A stretch of 64,000 nucleotides of DNA from CAXXXW01 sp963665555 (GCA_963665555.2 OY762308.1:1860001-1924000); one strand, 5' to 3'. Counted from the stretch's first letter, positions 1 to 9,101 are shown. Notes: generated by a model from the sequence alone, not told the origin. Made by a program: numbers and translations.

Positions 1-740
1 CCTATTACGGGATTTACGACGGCTTCCTGCACTTCCCGCTGGCGATCGCGTGCTCGGCGCTGTTCGCGCTGGCGACCGGGCTGGTTTGCCTGCGCACGCG
101 CGGCGTGTACTTCATCATGATCACCATGGCGTTCAGCCAGATGGCCTTTTTCGCGCTGGTCAGCATCGAGGAGTACGGCGGCGACGACGGGCTGGTGATC
201 GACATCCGCAGCGCCTTCCCCGGCCCGCTCGACCTGGAGGGGACGACCGGCCTCTACTACTTCGTCTTCGCCTCGCTGCTGGCCAGCCTGTACCTGGTCC
301 GCCGGATCATGCGGTCCGGCTTCGGCATGGTTATCGAGGGCGCGAAGGGCAACGAGCGGCGGATGCGCGCGCTGGGCTACGACGTCTACCGCCACCGCCT
401 GGTCTGCTATGTCGCCGCCGGCGCGCTGTGCGGCCACGCGGGCGCGCTGCTGGGGAACTTCACCAATTTCATCAGCCCGGAGATGATGGACTGGACGGCT
501 TCGGGCGAGCTGATCTTCATGGTGGTGCTGGGCGGCGCCGGAAGCGCGTTCGGCCCGGTGCTCGGCGCGGCCGCCTTCGTGCTGCTGGAGGAGTGGCTGT
601 CGGCGCTGACCGTGTACTGGCAGTTCCTGTTCGGCGGGATGCTGGTGCTGGCGGTGCTGTTCGGGCGCGGCGGCATCGACGGGCTGCTCGCCCGGGCCGG
701 GGCGCGGATCGGGAGGGCGGGATGGCGGCGCCCCTCCTGA
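1..740 (+). CDS. livM: Branched-chain amino-acid-type ABC transporter permease (LivM family), 5' truncated
   Basis: The reading frame is open from base 3, so the true start lies before the window and about 245 codons are visible. It is the inner-membrane permease of a HAAT-family importer. The visible part is a chain of hydrophobic segments, with the family's conserved cytoplasmic stretch GFGMVIEGAKGNERRMRALG near base 320 and the LGGAGSAFGPVLGA motif near base 530. The stop overlaps the start of livG by 19 bases, so livM, livG and livF are translationally coupled. The second permease (livH) and the binding protein would lie upstream. The substrate cannot be told from the sequence; amino acids, amides or urea are all known for this family. 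Confidence 0.9.
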   Translation, partial: YYGIYDGFLHFPLAIACSALFALATGLVCLRTRGVYFIMITMAFSQMAFFALVSIEEYGGDDGLVIDIRSAFPGPLDLEGTTGLYYFVFASLLASLYLVRRIMRSGFGMVIEGAKGNERRMRALGYDVYRHRLVCYVAAGALCGHAGALLGNFTNFISPEMMDWTASGELIFMVVLGGAGSAFGPVLGAAAFVLLEEWLSALTVYWQFLFGGMLVLAVLFGRGGIDGLLARAGARIGRAGWRRPS

Positions 741-1483
741 GGGTCGAGGGGCTGCACAAGTCCTTCGGCGGCGTCGCCGCCGTCGACCGCGTCGACCTCG
801 ATGTGCGCGAGGGCGAGGTCCACGCCGTCATCGGCCCGAACGGGGCGGGCAAGACGACGCTGGTGGCGCTGGTCTCCGGCGAGTCGCGGCCGGACGCGGG
901 CCGCGTCGCGCTGGCCGGGCGGGACGCGACCCGCCTTCCCGTCCACGCCCGCGCGCGGCTCGGCGTCGCGCGCTCGTTCCAGATCACCAGCCTGATGCTC
1001 GACATGACCGCGCGCGACAACGCGATCCTCGCGGTGCAGGCCCATGCCGGCCACGCCTTCCGGTTCTGGGCCGACGCGCGCCGGCGCGACAGCCTCGCCG
1101 GGCCGGCGACGGCGGCGCTCGAACGGGTCGGCCTCGGCGAACGCGCGGACGCGCCGGCCCGCGCGCTTTCGCACGGGGAGCGCCGCCAGCTCGAAATCGC
1201 GCTCGCGCTCGCCGGCGCGCCCCGGCTGCTGCTGCTGGACGAGCCGATGGCGGGCATGGGGACGGAGGAGAGCGCGCGCATGGTGGAGCTGCTGCGCGGC
1301 CTGAAGGGCGAGGCGGCGATGCTGCTGGTCGAGCACGACATGGACGCCGTGTTCTCGCTGGCGGACCGGATCACGGTGCTGGTCGAGGGCGCGGTCGCCG
1401 CCTCCGGCCCGCCGGAGCGCATCCGCGGCGACGCCGCCGTGCGCCGCGCCTATCTCGGCGACGAGGCTCCGGCGGAATGCTGA
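722..1483 (+). CDS. livG: ABC transporter ATP-binding protein, LivG family
   Basis: This is one of the two ATPase subunits of the HAAT importer. The 253-residue protein has Walker A GPNGAGKTT at residues 38-46, a LivG-type signature SHGERRQLE, and Walker B LLLLDEPMAGM followed by the switch histidine in LLVEHDMDAV. The ATG at 722 lies inside the end of livM and begins the protein just before the conserved RVEGLHKSFGG stretch. The end overlaps livF by 7 bases. The length is normal for LivG. Confidence 0.93.
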   Translation: MAAPLLRVEGLHKSFGGVAAVDRVDLDVREGEVHAVIGPNGAGKTTLVALVSGESRPDAGRVALAGRDATRLPVHARARLGVARSFQITSLMLDMTARDNAILAVQAHAGHAFRFWADARRRDSLAGPATAALERVGLGERADAPARALSHGERRQLEIALALAGAPRLLLLDEPMAGMGTEESARMVELLRGLKGEAAMLLVEHDMDAVFSLADRITVLVEGAVAASGPPERIRGDAAVRRAYLGDEAPAEC

Positions 1484-2178
1484 CGGTCGCGAACATCGAG
1501 ACCTTCTACGGCGCCAGCCAGGCGCTGTTCGGCCTGTCGCTCGAAGTGGGCGCGCGCGAGGCGGTCACCCTGCTCGGTCGCAACGGCATGGGCAAGACGA
1601 CGACCGTCCACTCGATCATGGGGGTGGTCCCGGCGCGGCGCGGCGAAATCCGCTTCGAGGGGCGGCGTATCGACGGCCTGCCGAGTTTCCGCGTCGCGCG
1701 GGCCGGCCTCGCCCTGGTCCCGGAGGGAAGGCAGGTCTTCCCCAACCTGACGACGCGCGAGAACCTGGTCGCCACCGCCGCCGACCGGACCGGCCGCGCC
1801 GATCCGTGGACCGTCGACCGCGTCTTCGCCATGTTCCCCGAACTCGCCGCGCGGCGCGGCAGCATGGCCAACCTGCTGTCGGGCGGCGAGCAGCAGATGC
1901 TCGCCATCGGCCGGGCGCTGATGACCAACCCGAAGCTGCTGATCCTCGACGAGGCGACCGAGGGGCTGGCGCCGCTGGTCCGCCGCGAAATCTGGCGCTG
2001 CCTCGAACGCCTGAAGGCCGACGGGCAGGCGATCCTGATCGTCGACAAGAACATCGAGGACCTGGCCCGCATCGCCGACCGCCACTACGCGATCGAAAAG
2101 GGCCGGGTCGTCTGGACCGGGAGCTCGGCCGAACTGCGCGCGCGGCCCGACATCCTCTCGGAGAAGCTCGGCGTCTGA
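1477..2178 (+). CDS. livF: ABC transporter ATP-binding protein, LivF family
   Basis: This is the second ATPase subunit of the importer, 233 residues, a normal LivF length. Walker A is GRNGMGKTT, the signature is LSGGEQQMLAIGRAL, and Walker B is LLILDEATEGLAP. In place of the usual switch-loop His, the segment reads ILIVDKNIEDL; LivF proteins often carry VEQN there, so this VDKN is a variant. Translation probably couples to livG through the 7-base overlap. A hairpin with a T-run follows the stop, so this ends the operon. Confidence 0.93.
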   Translation: MLTVANIETFYGASQALFGLSLEVGAREAVTLLGRNGMGKTTTVHSIMGVVPARRGEIRFEGRRIDGLPSFRVARAGLALVPEGRQVFPNLTTRENLVATAADRTGRADPWTVDRVFAMFPELAARRGSMANLLSGGEQQMLAIGRALMTNPKLLILDEATEGLAPLVRREIWRCLERLKADGQAILIVDKNIEDLARIADRHYAIEKGRVVWTGSSAELRARPDILSEKLGV

Positions 2179-2200
2179 GGCGGACGGGCGGGAAAAGCGC

Positions 2201-2249
2201 GGCGCGGCGCCGCTTCGGGGGAGGGGGGACGGCGCCGCGCCGGTCTTTT
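2201..2249 (+). terminator. Intrinsic terminator of the liv operon
   Basis: An 11-base perfect inverted repeat (GGCGCGGCGCC at 2201-2211, GGCGCCGCGCC at 2231-2241) encloses a 19-base loop and is followed within a few bases by TCTTTT. It starts 22 bases after the livF stop. The T-run is short, as is common in G+C-rich genomes. Confidence 0.6.
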
Positions 2250-2452
2250 CGGCGCGCCCGGCCCCGCCGGGGGATGGCGTGCGGGCCGCGCCGCGACGGC
2301 CCTTCCCGGACCGCCGATACCCCGCATATGGGGTCGATACGGCGGCTTTGCGAGGGCCGGGCGGCAATTTTGTGGCGCGCGGCCTCCCTTCGGGCTAATC
2401 CATGGCCCGGAGCCGGCGCGGCCGGCGGGCGCGGACGCAAAGGGAGAACGGC

Positions 2453-3265
2453 ATGGCGGTCCAGGAAATCGGGGCGGAGCGCGACGACCGCCTGTTGAGC
2501 GAGGTCCGGGACGGCGTCGCCTGGATCGTCTTCAACAACCCGGCCCGCCACAACGCCATGGCGCGCGACATGTGGGACGGCGCGGCGGACCTGCTCGACC
2601 GCCACGCGGCCGACGATTCGGTGCGCTGCGTCGTGCTCACCGGCGCCGGCGACCGCGCCTTCGTCGCCGGGGCGGACATTTCCCGCTTCGAGAGCGAGCG
2701 CGCCTCGGCCGAGGCGATCCACGCCTACGAGGTCTCGGTCGCCAATTTCCACCGCGCGCTCGCCGCCGTGCCCAAGCCGACCGTGGCGCGCGTGAACGGC
2801 TACTGCATCGGCGGCGGGCTGGCGATCGCCATCGGCTGCGACATCCGGGTGTGCTCCGACAAATCGACCTTCGGCGTGCCGGCGGCCAAGCTCGGCATCG
2901 GCTACAAGTTCGCCGGCATCCGCGAACTCGAACGGCTGGTCGGGCCGGCCTTCACGGCCGAAATCTTCTACACCGCCCGCCAGTTCGACGCCGAGGAGGC
3001 GCGGGTCATGGGGCTGGTGAACCGGGTGGTCCCGGAGGACGGCCTCGACGCCGCGATGGACGACCTGATCGGCCGCATCGCCCGCAACGCGCCGCTCTCA
3101 ATCCGCGCGGTCAAGGCGACGCTGGTCGAACTGGCCAAGCCGGAGGCGGAGTGGGACCTCGACGCGCCCGAAGCCGCCGTCGCCCGCTGCCGCGAGAGCC
3201 GCGACTACGAGGAGGGCCGCCGCGCCTTCATGGAAAAGCGCCGCCCGGTCTTCGTCGGCAGGTAG
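2453..3265 (+). CDS. Crotonase-superfamily protein (enoyl-CoA hydratase/isomerase-like)
   Basis: This 270-residue protein has the full crotonase fold pattern. The oxyanion-hole segments are AFVAGADIS and YCIGGGLAIAIGCD, and the C-terminal helix carries the RRAFMEKRRPVF motif. The ATG at 2453 is chosen because AGGGAGAAC lies 4 bases upstream; an earlier in-frame start at 2402 lacks a ribosome site. By alignment from memory with mitochondrial enoyl-CoA hydratase, the two catalytic glutamates fall on alanines (GGGLAIA instead of GGGCELA; GVPAAKLG instead of GxPExxLG). It may therefore not hydrate enoyl-CoA, and the real reaction is unknown. It stands alone between the liv operon and the convergent exporter operon. 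Confidence 0.85.
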   Translation: MAVQEIGAERDDRLLSEVRDGVAWIVFNNPARHNAMARDMWDGAADLLDRHAADDSVRCVVLTGAGDRAFVAGADISRFESERASAEAIHAYEVSVANFHRALAAVPKPTVARVNGYCIGGGLAIAIGCDIRVCSDKSTFGVPAAKLGIGYKFAGIRELERLVGPAFTAEIFYTARQFDAEEARVMGLVNRVVPEDGLDAAMDDLIGRIARNAPLSIRAVKATLVELAKPEAEWDLDAPEAAVARCRESRDYEEGRRAFMEKRRPVFVGR

Positions 3266-3298
3266 CGGCGGCCGGGGCCGGCGCGCCGCGCGGACACG

Positions 3299-4351
3299 CT
3301 ACCCCTTCGGCCGGGTGAGGCCCTCCAGCGTCGGGCGCAGGCGTTTCGTCGTTCCCTCGGAGAAGCGGAAGGCCCAGCCTTCCGTGCGCCCGGCGATGCC
3401 CGCCGCCTGCTTCCGCGCCTTCTCGGCCGCGTCCGCCGCCGCCTCGACCGCGAAGAGCGCCCAGGGCCGCGCGTCGCCGTCCCCTTCCGCCGGCGCGGCC
3501 CAGGAGAGCGCCAGCGCCAGCCCGTCGGTGGTGCGCCACTCCGCGCCGCCCAGCGCCGGATCGGCCGCGAGACCGTCGGCGGGGCGCACGTCGTCGAGGA
3601 TCAGGCGCTCCGAGACCATGCCGGCCCGCAGCAGTTCGTAGCGCGACTTCACCTGCCGGTCCTCGGGCAGGCCTTCGATCTCGAACCGCTTGCGCGCCTC
3701 GTCCCAGACCAGCGCCACCGGCGCCGCGCCGGGCGCGGCCAGCGTCGCGCGCGCGATCCGCTCGCGCTCGATCGAGGCGACCAGGATGGGCAGCCAGTCG
3801 AGCCGGCCGGCCCGCACCTCCAGTTCGCCCCGGGCGAGCCAGGTCCGCGCCTCCCCCGCGCGGCGGATGTAGATCGACGGCGTGCCCCCGGACAGGCTCG
3901 GCACGCGCTTGCCGAAGAGCGCGTCGAGCACGGCGCCGCCATTCGGGTCCTCCAGCACGACGCGCAGCGCGCGCGAGTCCGGCCGGTCGATGTCGGAGAG
4001 GTGGAGCTTGGCGTACCGCGCCGGGTCGCGGGTCTTCGCCTCGATCGTCTCCAGGTCGGAGAGGCCGATCAGCAACTCGCGCACCGCCGCGCGGCGGGCC
4101 GGGTAGCCGCCCGCCTCCTCGACGATCCAGCCGTCCCCGGTTCCGGTCCGCGCGACGGTCAGGCTCCCGTCCGCCCGCGCGATACGGACGCGCGCGACCT
4201 CGCCGAGCCTCTCCCCGATTCCGGGGAAGGCCGGGCGCGCCTCCACCGAACGGATCGTGTCGGCCCAGCGCTGGTATTGCGCGGCGACGGCGGCGGCCGA
4301 GACGACCGCCGTCAGGACGGCGAGGCCGAGGACGAAGCGCCGGGTCAGCAC
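3299..4351 (-). CDS. DUF4340 domain protein of the Gld-like ABC system
   Basis: This 350-residue protein is the last gene of a four-gene minus-strand operon, 22 bases after the GldG-like gene. An N-terminal hydrophobic segment (residues 5-24) anchors or exports it. The rest resembles DUF4340, with the usual pattern of an ARADGSLTVART start, a GWIVEEAGGYPA block and repeated beta-rich units. DUF4340 genes typically follow GldA/GldF/GldG-type ABC genes in proteobacteria. The role is unknown; the position suggests an extracytoplasmic partner of the transporter. Confidence 0.8.
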   Translation of the reverse strand: MLTRRFVLGLAVLTAVVSAAAVAAQYQRWADTIRSVEARPAFPGIGERLGEVARVRIARADGSLTVARTGTGDGWIVEEAGGYPARRAAVRELLIGLSDLETIEAKTRDPARYAKLHLSDIDRPDSRALRVVLEDPNGGAVLDALFGKRVPSLSGGTPSIYIRRAGEARTWLARGELEVRAGRLDWLPILVASIERERIARATLAAPGAAPVALVWDEARKRFEIEGLPEDRQVKSRYELLRAGMVSERLILDDVRPADGLAADPALGGAEWRTTDGLALALSWAAPAEGDGDARPWALFAVEAAADAAEKARKQAAGIAGRTEGWAFRFSEGTTKRLRPTLEGLTRPKG

Positions 4352-4373
4352 GGTCCGCCTCCCCTTCCCGCCC

Positions 4374-6326
4374 TCAGCCCGCCGCCGCCTCGTGGGCGCG
4401 GTCGCGCCGGCGCGCCGCGCGCCAGACGCCGAGCAGGATCGCCAGCGCCGTGATGGCGATCGGCGCCGCCGCGATGTTCAGGAACCACAGCCGGGCCTCC
4501 AGGCGTTCGAAATCCTCGTTGAGCGAGCGCCGGACCTCGCGCAGTTCGGCGCGCAGCCGCAGGATGTCGCGCTGGAACCGCGCCATCGCCCGGCGGTCGC
4601 GCTCCGGCACGACGGCGGCGGCGTCCGGGTTGCGCAGCCGCAATTCGCGCAGGTCGCGCTCGGTCTTCTCCAGCGTCTCGCGCAGTTCGCGCTCCTTGTC
4701 CTCGAACTTGCGCGCCGCCTCGCGCTGGATTTGCAGCAGCACCTCGAACGGGCGCGAGACGGCGCCCCGGCCGCGCAGGTCCAGCAGCGCGCTCGACCCC
4801 GCCAGCGCCTCGATCGCGTTGAGCACGAAATCGCCGTTGTTCGCCGTCGGCGTCGGGATCCGCCCGCCGACGAAATCGCTCATCACGACCCAGAAACGGT
4901 CGGCCAGGATGTCGGAATCCCCCACAACGAGCACATCGAGCGGCTCCCGGGACTCGGCCAGGACCGGCCGGGTCCAGGGCGGGTCGGCGGGCGCCTCGTC
5001 GTCCTCGTCCCGCGCCGCGACCGGCGGCCCTTCGGGGAAGCCGCTCGGCGCCATGCCGGAAATCCGCGCCGCCAGCACATAGCGCTCCCCGGTCGGCTCG
5101 TATTCGCGCAGCAGCCGGGCCGGGTCGCGGAAGCCCTGCACCTTGGCGGCCTCCGCCAGCGCCGAGCCGGGCGAGCTCGTCAGCAGCGGGTCCATCGCGA
5201 CCGGCGCGCCGTCGCGCAGCTTGAGATAGCCCGCGCTCGCCACCGCCACCGTGTCCACGCCGGAGGTGATCGGCGATTCCCGGTCGATGTTCGGGCCGCG
5301 CAGTTCGAGCCAGGGCACGTACTCCAACAGCCGGTCGCTGTCCTGCGCGACCACCTTGCGCGCGGTCAGCCGGTCCGCGACCACGGTGTCGACGCCGAAT
5401 TCGAGTCCCCAGGCGGCGAAGGATTCGGGCAGCGCGCTGCCGTCGAGGACCGTTCCGAGCATCTGGCCCTGCATCCCCTCGGCCTCGGAGAAGGGATCGA
5501 CGAAGACCATCGCCTTGCCGCCCGCCATGACGAACTGGTCGATGGCGAAACGGGTGCGCGGCGTCGCGTTGCGGGGGTGGACGACCAGCAGGACGTCGAT
5601 GTCCTCGGGGATTTCGTCCGCCTGGGCGCCGAGGAAGCGGGTCTCGAACAACTCGCCGATCTGCGTGCGGATCACCCAGGGCGGCACCTGCTCCTGCGTG
5701 CCGGTGGCGGTCATCCGCATCGTCCCGTCGGTGGGCAGCGAGGACAGGAGGCCGACCTTCGGCGCGTCGAGCGCGGTGAGCGCGTACAGCATCCGCGAGA
5801 GGTCGTATTCGAGGAAGGCCTCGCGGTCGAGCCGCATGAAGGGGACGGTCTCGATGTCGTCGGTGGCGTTGGTCCCGACCAGGCCGAAATAGAGGTTCTC
5901 GCCGCCGGCCGTCGCCGGCACGCCCTCCAGCCCGGCCGCGACCGCCCGGTCCTCCACGTCGGAGAAGGGTTCGGGGTCGAGCACCTCCAGCCGCACCATG
6001 CCGCCCGAAACGCTTTCGTATTCGCGCAGCAGGTCGCGCACGCGGCTGGCGTACACGCCGAGGCTCGGCGCCGCCTGCGCCAGGCCGGCGGAAAGGTAGA
6101 GCCGGAAGACGACCGGCTCCGAAACCCGTTCGAGCAGGTCCAGCGTGGAGTCGGAGAGCGTGTAGAGGCGGTCCGCCGTCAGGTCCAGCCGCGCCGAGGT
6201 GAGCCAGGCCGAGGACAGCGCGTTGATCGCGACGAACAGCGCCGCCAGCAGCGCCAGCGCGGCCGCCGCCATGCCCGGCCCCGCCCGCGCCGCGCCCGCG
6301 GCCTCCCGCTCCGCCCCGCCCGCCAT
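4374..6326 (-). CDS. GldG-like extracytoplasmic ABC transporter subunit
   Basis: This 650-residue protein matches the GldG / ABC-type uncharacterized transport family (PF09822-like). One N-terminal membrane segment (about residues 20-40) is followed by the conserved RLDLTADRLYTLSD stretch. A large extracytoplasmic domain follows, then a predicted coiled coil rich in E, R and K near the C-terminus, and a final membrane segment before the end. The start at 6326 lies 2 bases after the permease stop and just before the first membrane segment; a longer frame upstream is only the shadow of the permease gene. Gld-type systems were named for gliding in Bacteroidetes, but homologues in proteobacteria have no proven role. 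Confidence 0.85.
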   Translation of the reverse strand: MAGGAEREAAGAARAGPGMAAAALALLAALFVAINALSSAWLTSARLDLTADRLYTLSDSTLDLLERVSEPVVFRLYLSAGLAQAAPSLGVYASRVRDLLREYESVSGGMVRLEVLDPEPFSDVEDRAVAAGLEGVPATAGGENLYFGLVGTNATDDIETVPFMRLDREAFLEYDLSRMLYALTALDAPKVGLLSSLPTDGTMRMTATGTQEQVPPWVIRTQIGELFETRFLGAQADEIPEDIDVLLVVHPRNATPRTRFAIDQFVMAGGKAMVFVDPFSEAEGMQGQMLGTVLDGSALPESFAAWGLEFGVDTVVADRLTARKVVAQDSDRLLEYVPWLELRGPNIDRESPITSGVDTVAVASAGYLKLRDGAPVAMDPLLTSSPGSALAEAAKVQGFRDPARLLREYEPTGERYVLAARISGMAPSGFPEGPPVAARDEDDEAPADPPWTRPVLAESREPLDVLVVGDSDILADRFWVVMSDFVGGRIPTPTANNGDFVLNAIEALAGSSALLDLRGRGAVSRPFEVLLQIQREAARKFEDKERELRETLEKTERDLRELRLRNPDAAAVVPERDRRAMARFQRDILRLRAELREVRRSLNEDFERLEARLWFLNIAAAPIAITALAILLGVWRAARRRDRAHEAAAG

Positions 6327-6328
6327 GC

Positions 6329-7063
6329 TCAGGCCGCCTTGCGCCAGTCGACGACGATGGCGTTCGCCGTCAGCGCGATGGCGATCGCCGAGACGAAGAA
6401 CACGATGTCGCGCAGGTCGATCACGCCGCGCTGGATCGACTGGAAATGGGGCAGGAAGCCGAGGCCGCCGACGGTCTCCACCGCCCAGGGCGGCGCCCAG
6501 GCCGACAGGAAGTCGAGCACGAAGGGCGAGCCGGCGAGCGTCAGCAGGAAACACACGGCGGTGGCGACGACGAAGGCGATCACCTGGTTCTTGGTGGCGG
6601 CCGAGATCGTCGAGCCGATGGCGAGGTAGGCGCCGGCCATCAGCAGGCTCGCGATGTAGGAGGCGAGGATCACGCCATGGTCCGGGTCGCCCAGGTACGC
6701 GACGGTGATCCAGAACGGGAAGGTCAGCGCCAGCGCCGTCGCCGCGAAGGCCCAGGCCGCGAGGAACTTGCCCAGCACCGCCTGCGTCATCGAGATCGGC
6801 AGCGTGAGGAACAGTTCGATCGTCCCCAGCCGGCGCTCCTCGGCCCACAGCCGCATCGACAGCGCCGGCACCAGGAACAGGTACAGCCAGGGATGGAACT
6901 CGAAGAACGGCGTCAGGTCCGCCTGCTCGCGCGACAGGAACCCGCCGAGGAAGAAGGTCAGCAGCCCGGCCATCGCCAGGAAGACGACGATGAAGATACA
7001 GGCCAGCGGCGTCGCGAAATAGGCGGCGAACTCCCGGCGGAAGACGAGGGCGACGTTACGCAT
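6329..7063 (-). CDS. ABC-2 type permease, GldF-like
   Basis: This is a 244-residue inner-membrane permease with about six hydrophobic segments. It carries the family hallmarks FRREFAAYFATPLA at the N-terminus and RLWAEERRLGTIELFLTLP after the second segment. It overlaps the upstream ATPase gene by 8 bases and abuts the GldG-like gene, so the three form one transporter. The C-terminal VVDWRKAA motif is typical of the family. The exported substrate is unknown. Confidence 0.88.
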   Translation of the reverse strand: MRNVALVFRREFAAYFATPLACIFIVVFLAMAGLLTFFLGGFLSREQADLTPFFEFHPWLYLFLVPALSMRLWAEERRLGTIELFLTLPISMTQAVLGKFLAAWAFAATALALTFPFWITVAYLGDPDHGVILASYIASLLMAGAYLAIGSTISAATKNQVIAFVVATAVCFLLTLAGSPFVLDFLSAWAPPWAVETVGGLGFLPHFQSIQRGVIDLRDIVFFVSAIAIALTANAIVVDWRKAA

Positions 7064-7781
7064 CGGCGGTCGCCTTGCGGAAGGCCTCGTCGAGGTCGCC
7101 GGAGCCGGAGCGCGCCTTCAGCTCCGCCGGCGCGCCGTCCGCCACCACGCGGCCGCGCGCGACGATCATGGCGCGGGTGCACACCGCGTCCACCTCCTCC
7201 AGCACATGGGTGGAGATGACGATGCACTTGTCCGCCGCCATGCCGCGGATCAGCTCCCGCACCGCGTGCTTCTGGTTGGGGTCGAGGCCGTCGGTCGGCT
7301 CGTCGAGGATCAGCACCGCCGGATCGTGCAGCAGCGCCTGGGCGAGGCCGACGCGCCGCTTGAAGCCCTTGGAGAGCGTGTCGATCGGCTGGCTCGCCAC
7401 CTCGGCGATGCGGGTCGCGGCGATGGCGTTGTCCACGCGCTCGCGCCGCCTCGCGCCGTCGTAGCCGCGCACGCCGGCGACGAAGTCGAGGAAGGCGCGC
7501 GGCGTCATGTCGGGCCAGGCCGGCGCCCCTTCGGGAAGGTAGCCGACCGCCGCCTTGACCCCGATCGGGTCGCGCAGCACATCGCGGCCGAGCACGACGG
7601 CCGTGCCGGCGTCGGGCGCGAGGAAGCCGACGACCATCTTCATCGTCGTCGACTTGCCGGCGCCGTTGGGCCCGAGGAAACCGAGCACCTCCCCGGTCCG
7701 CGCCTCGAAGCTCACGCCGTCCACGACGGTCTTGTGGCCGAACCGCTTGGTCAGCCCGCGTATGGACAATGCCTCGGTCAC
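7056..7781 (-). CDS. ABC transporter ATP-binding protein, GldA-like
   Basis: This is the ATPase of the Gld-like exporter, 241 residues. It has Walker A GPNGAGKST, Walker B VLILDEPTDGLDPNQ and switch His in VISTHVLEEV. The signature region reads LSKGFKRRVGLAQAL, the GldA variant. The GTG at 7781 is preferred because it places the start just before the conserved LSIRGLTKRFG. The longer frame begins only with a TTG at 7841 and adds a basic tail. It is the first gene of the four-gene operon. Confidence 0.88.
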   Translation of the reverse strand: MTEALSIRGLTKRFGHKTVVDGVSFEARTGEVLGFLGPNGAGKSTTMKMVVGFLAPDAGTAVVLGRDVLRDPIGVKAAVGYLPEGAPAWPDMTPRAFLDFVAGVRGYDGARRRERVDNAIAATRIAEVASQPIDTLSKGFKRRVGLAQALLHDPAVLILDEPTDGLDPNQKHAVRELIRGMAADKCIVISTHVLEEVDAVCTRAMIVARGRVVADGAPAELKARSGSGDLDEAFRKATADA

Positions 7782-7888
7782 CGCTTTCCGCCCGCGCTCC
7801 CGCCGCGTTCCCCGGATGCTCCCGGCCGTCGGTTTACGCAAATCGCCGGGAATTTCAAGGGCCGCGACGCGCGCGCGGCGCGAAGCCC

Positions 7889-8404
7889 CTATTCGTCGTA
7901 GCTCACGATGGAGGCGAAGGGGGCGTCGAGGCGGGCGCGGCCGCCGAGGAAGGCGAGTTCCATGATGGCGGCGCTCCCGGCGACCTCGGCGCCGATGCGG
8001 CGCAGCAGGTCGGTCGCGGCGCGCATCGTCCCGCCGGTCGCGAGCAGGTCGTCCACGACGACGACGCGCTGGCCCGGCCGGACCGCGCCCTCCTGTATCT
8101 CGATCGTGTCGGCGCCGTATTCGAGCTCGTAGTCGTGCGCGATCGTCGCGCCGGGCAGCTTGCCCTTCTTGCGGATCATGTGGAAGCCGAGGCCGAGCCG
8201 GAGCGCCAGCGGCGCCGCGACCAGGAAGCCGCGCGACTCGATCCCCGCCAGCACCTCCGGCCGGAAGGGCGCGACCGCCGCCTCGAGGCGGCGCGCGGTC
8301 TCGGCCCAGGCGGCGGCGTCCGCCAGCAGGGTTGAGATGTCGTAGAACAGGATTCCCGGCCTCGGGAAATCCGGCACCTGGCGGATATGCCGCTTCAGGT
8401 CCAT
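7889..8404 (-). CDS. apt: Adenine phosphoribosyltransferase
   Basis: Apt salvages adenine: adenine plus PRPP gives AMP plus pyrophosphate, in the cytoplasm. The 171-residue length is typical. The N-terminus MDLKRHIRQVPDFPRPGILF, the ESRGF motif and the PRPP-binding loop VVVVDDLLATGGTM are all present. The ATG at 8404 is unambiguous. It is transcribed in the same direction as the upstream isomerase gene, 28 bases away, and may share its transcript. Confidence 0.95.
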   Translation of the reverse strand: MDLKRHIRQVPDFPRPGILFYDISTLLADAAAWAETARRLEAAVAPFRPEVLAGIESRGFLVAAPLALRLGLGFHMIRKKGKLPGATIAHDYELEYGADTIEIQEGAVRPGQRVVVVDDLLATGGTMRAATDLLRRIGAEVAGSAAIMELAFLGGRARLDAPFASIVSYDE

Positions 8405-8432
8405 CGCCGCCCCCCGCGCCGCGCCGGCCGGA

Positions 8433-9044
8433 CTAGGCGCGCGCCGGCGGGCGGGCGCGCAGGCGCTCCTTCAGCAGGTCGAGCCGCTCGGCCCCCCAGA
8501 ACAGTTCGCCGTCGAACAGGAAGGACGGCGTGCCGAACACGCCGTTTTCGTGCGCCTCCTCGACCAGCGCCCGGAACGCCTCGGCCCCCTCGCCGGCGCG
8601 GAAGGCCGCGAAACCGTCCGCGTCCGCCCCGGCCGCCGCCAGCGCCGCCGTCACCGCCGCCTCGTCCTCGATGTCCAGTTCGCGCCGGAAGAACCGCTCG
8701 AACACATGGTCGATAAAGGCGTCCGCCACTTCGGGTCCGGCGCGCTTGGCATGGAGCAGCGCGATCGACGCGATCGTGGAGTCGTAGAGCTTGCGCGGGC
8801 CGAGGATCGTCATCCCGCGCTGGTTGGCGAGGCGCCGGCAGTCCATGTAGGAGTACTTGACGCGCCGCCACTGGTGGTCGTTGCGGGTGTCCAGCGCGCC
8901 CATGAAGTCGGCCAGCGGCAGGTTGTAGGGCCGCCAGTCGAGGTCGGCGCCGTATTCCAGCGCCATCGCCCGGGCCTGCTTGACCGAGAGGAAGGCGTAG
9001 GGGCTCTTGAAGTCGATATAGACCGGGATTTCGAGGCGGCTCAT
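8433..9044 (-). CDS. 2-hydroxychromene-2-carboxylate isomerase-like DsbA-family protein
   Basis: This 203-residue protein has the thioredoxin-like DsbA/GST-kappa fold. The N-terminal IDFKSPYAFLS motif contains the serine that replaces the redox cysteine in this family, and the C-terminal GVFGTPSFLFDGELFWG segment holds the cis-proline. The family includes HCCA isomerases of aromatic degradation, which use glutathione. No aromatic pathway genes are next to it, so the substrate is open. The ATG at 9044 has an AAGGAA ribosome site. Confidence 0.82.
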   Translation of the reverse strand: MSRLEIPVYIDFKSPYAFLSVKQARAMALEYGADLDWRPYNLPLADFMGALDTRNDHQWRRVKYSYMDCRRLANQRGMTILGPRKLYDSTIASIALLHAKRAGPEVADAFIDHVFERFFRRELDIEDEAAVTAALAAAGADADGFAAFRAGEGAEAFRALVEEAHENGVFGTPSFLFDGELFWGAERLDLLKERLRARPPARA

Positions 9045-9101
9045 TCGGCGTTCCTTTCTGGCGGCGGTTTTCGGCGGGTCGCGGTTCGCGGCGGCGGCGC
9101 C

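Noticed and set aside
4257..6629. A 790-codon open frame on the plus strand
   Set aside because: It lies opposite the GldG-like and DUF4340 genes and has the Arg/Gln/His-rich composition of a shadow frame in G+C-rich DNA.
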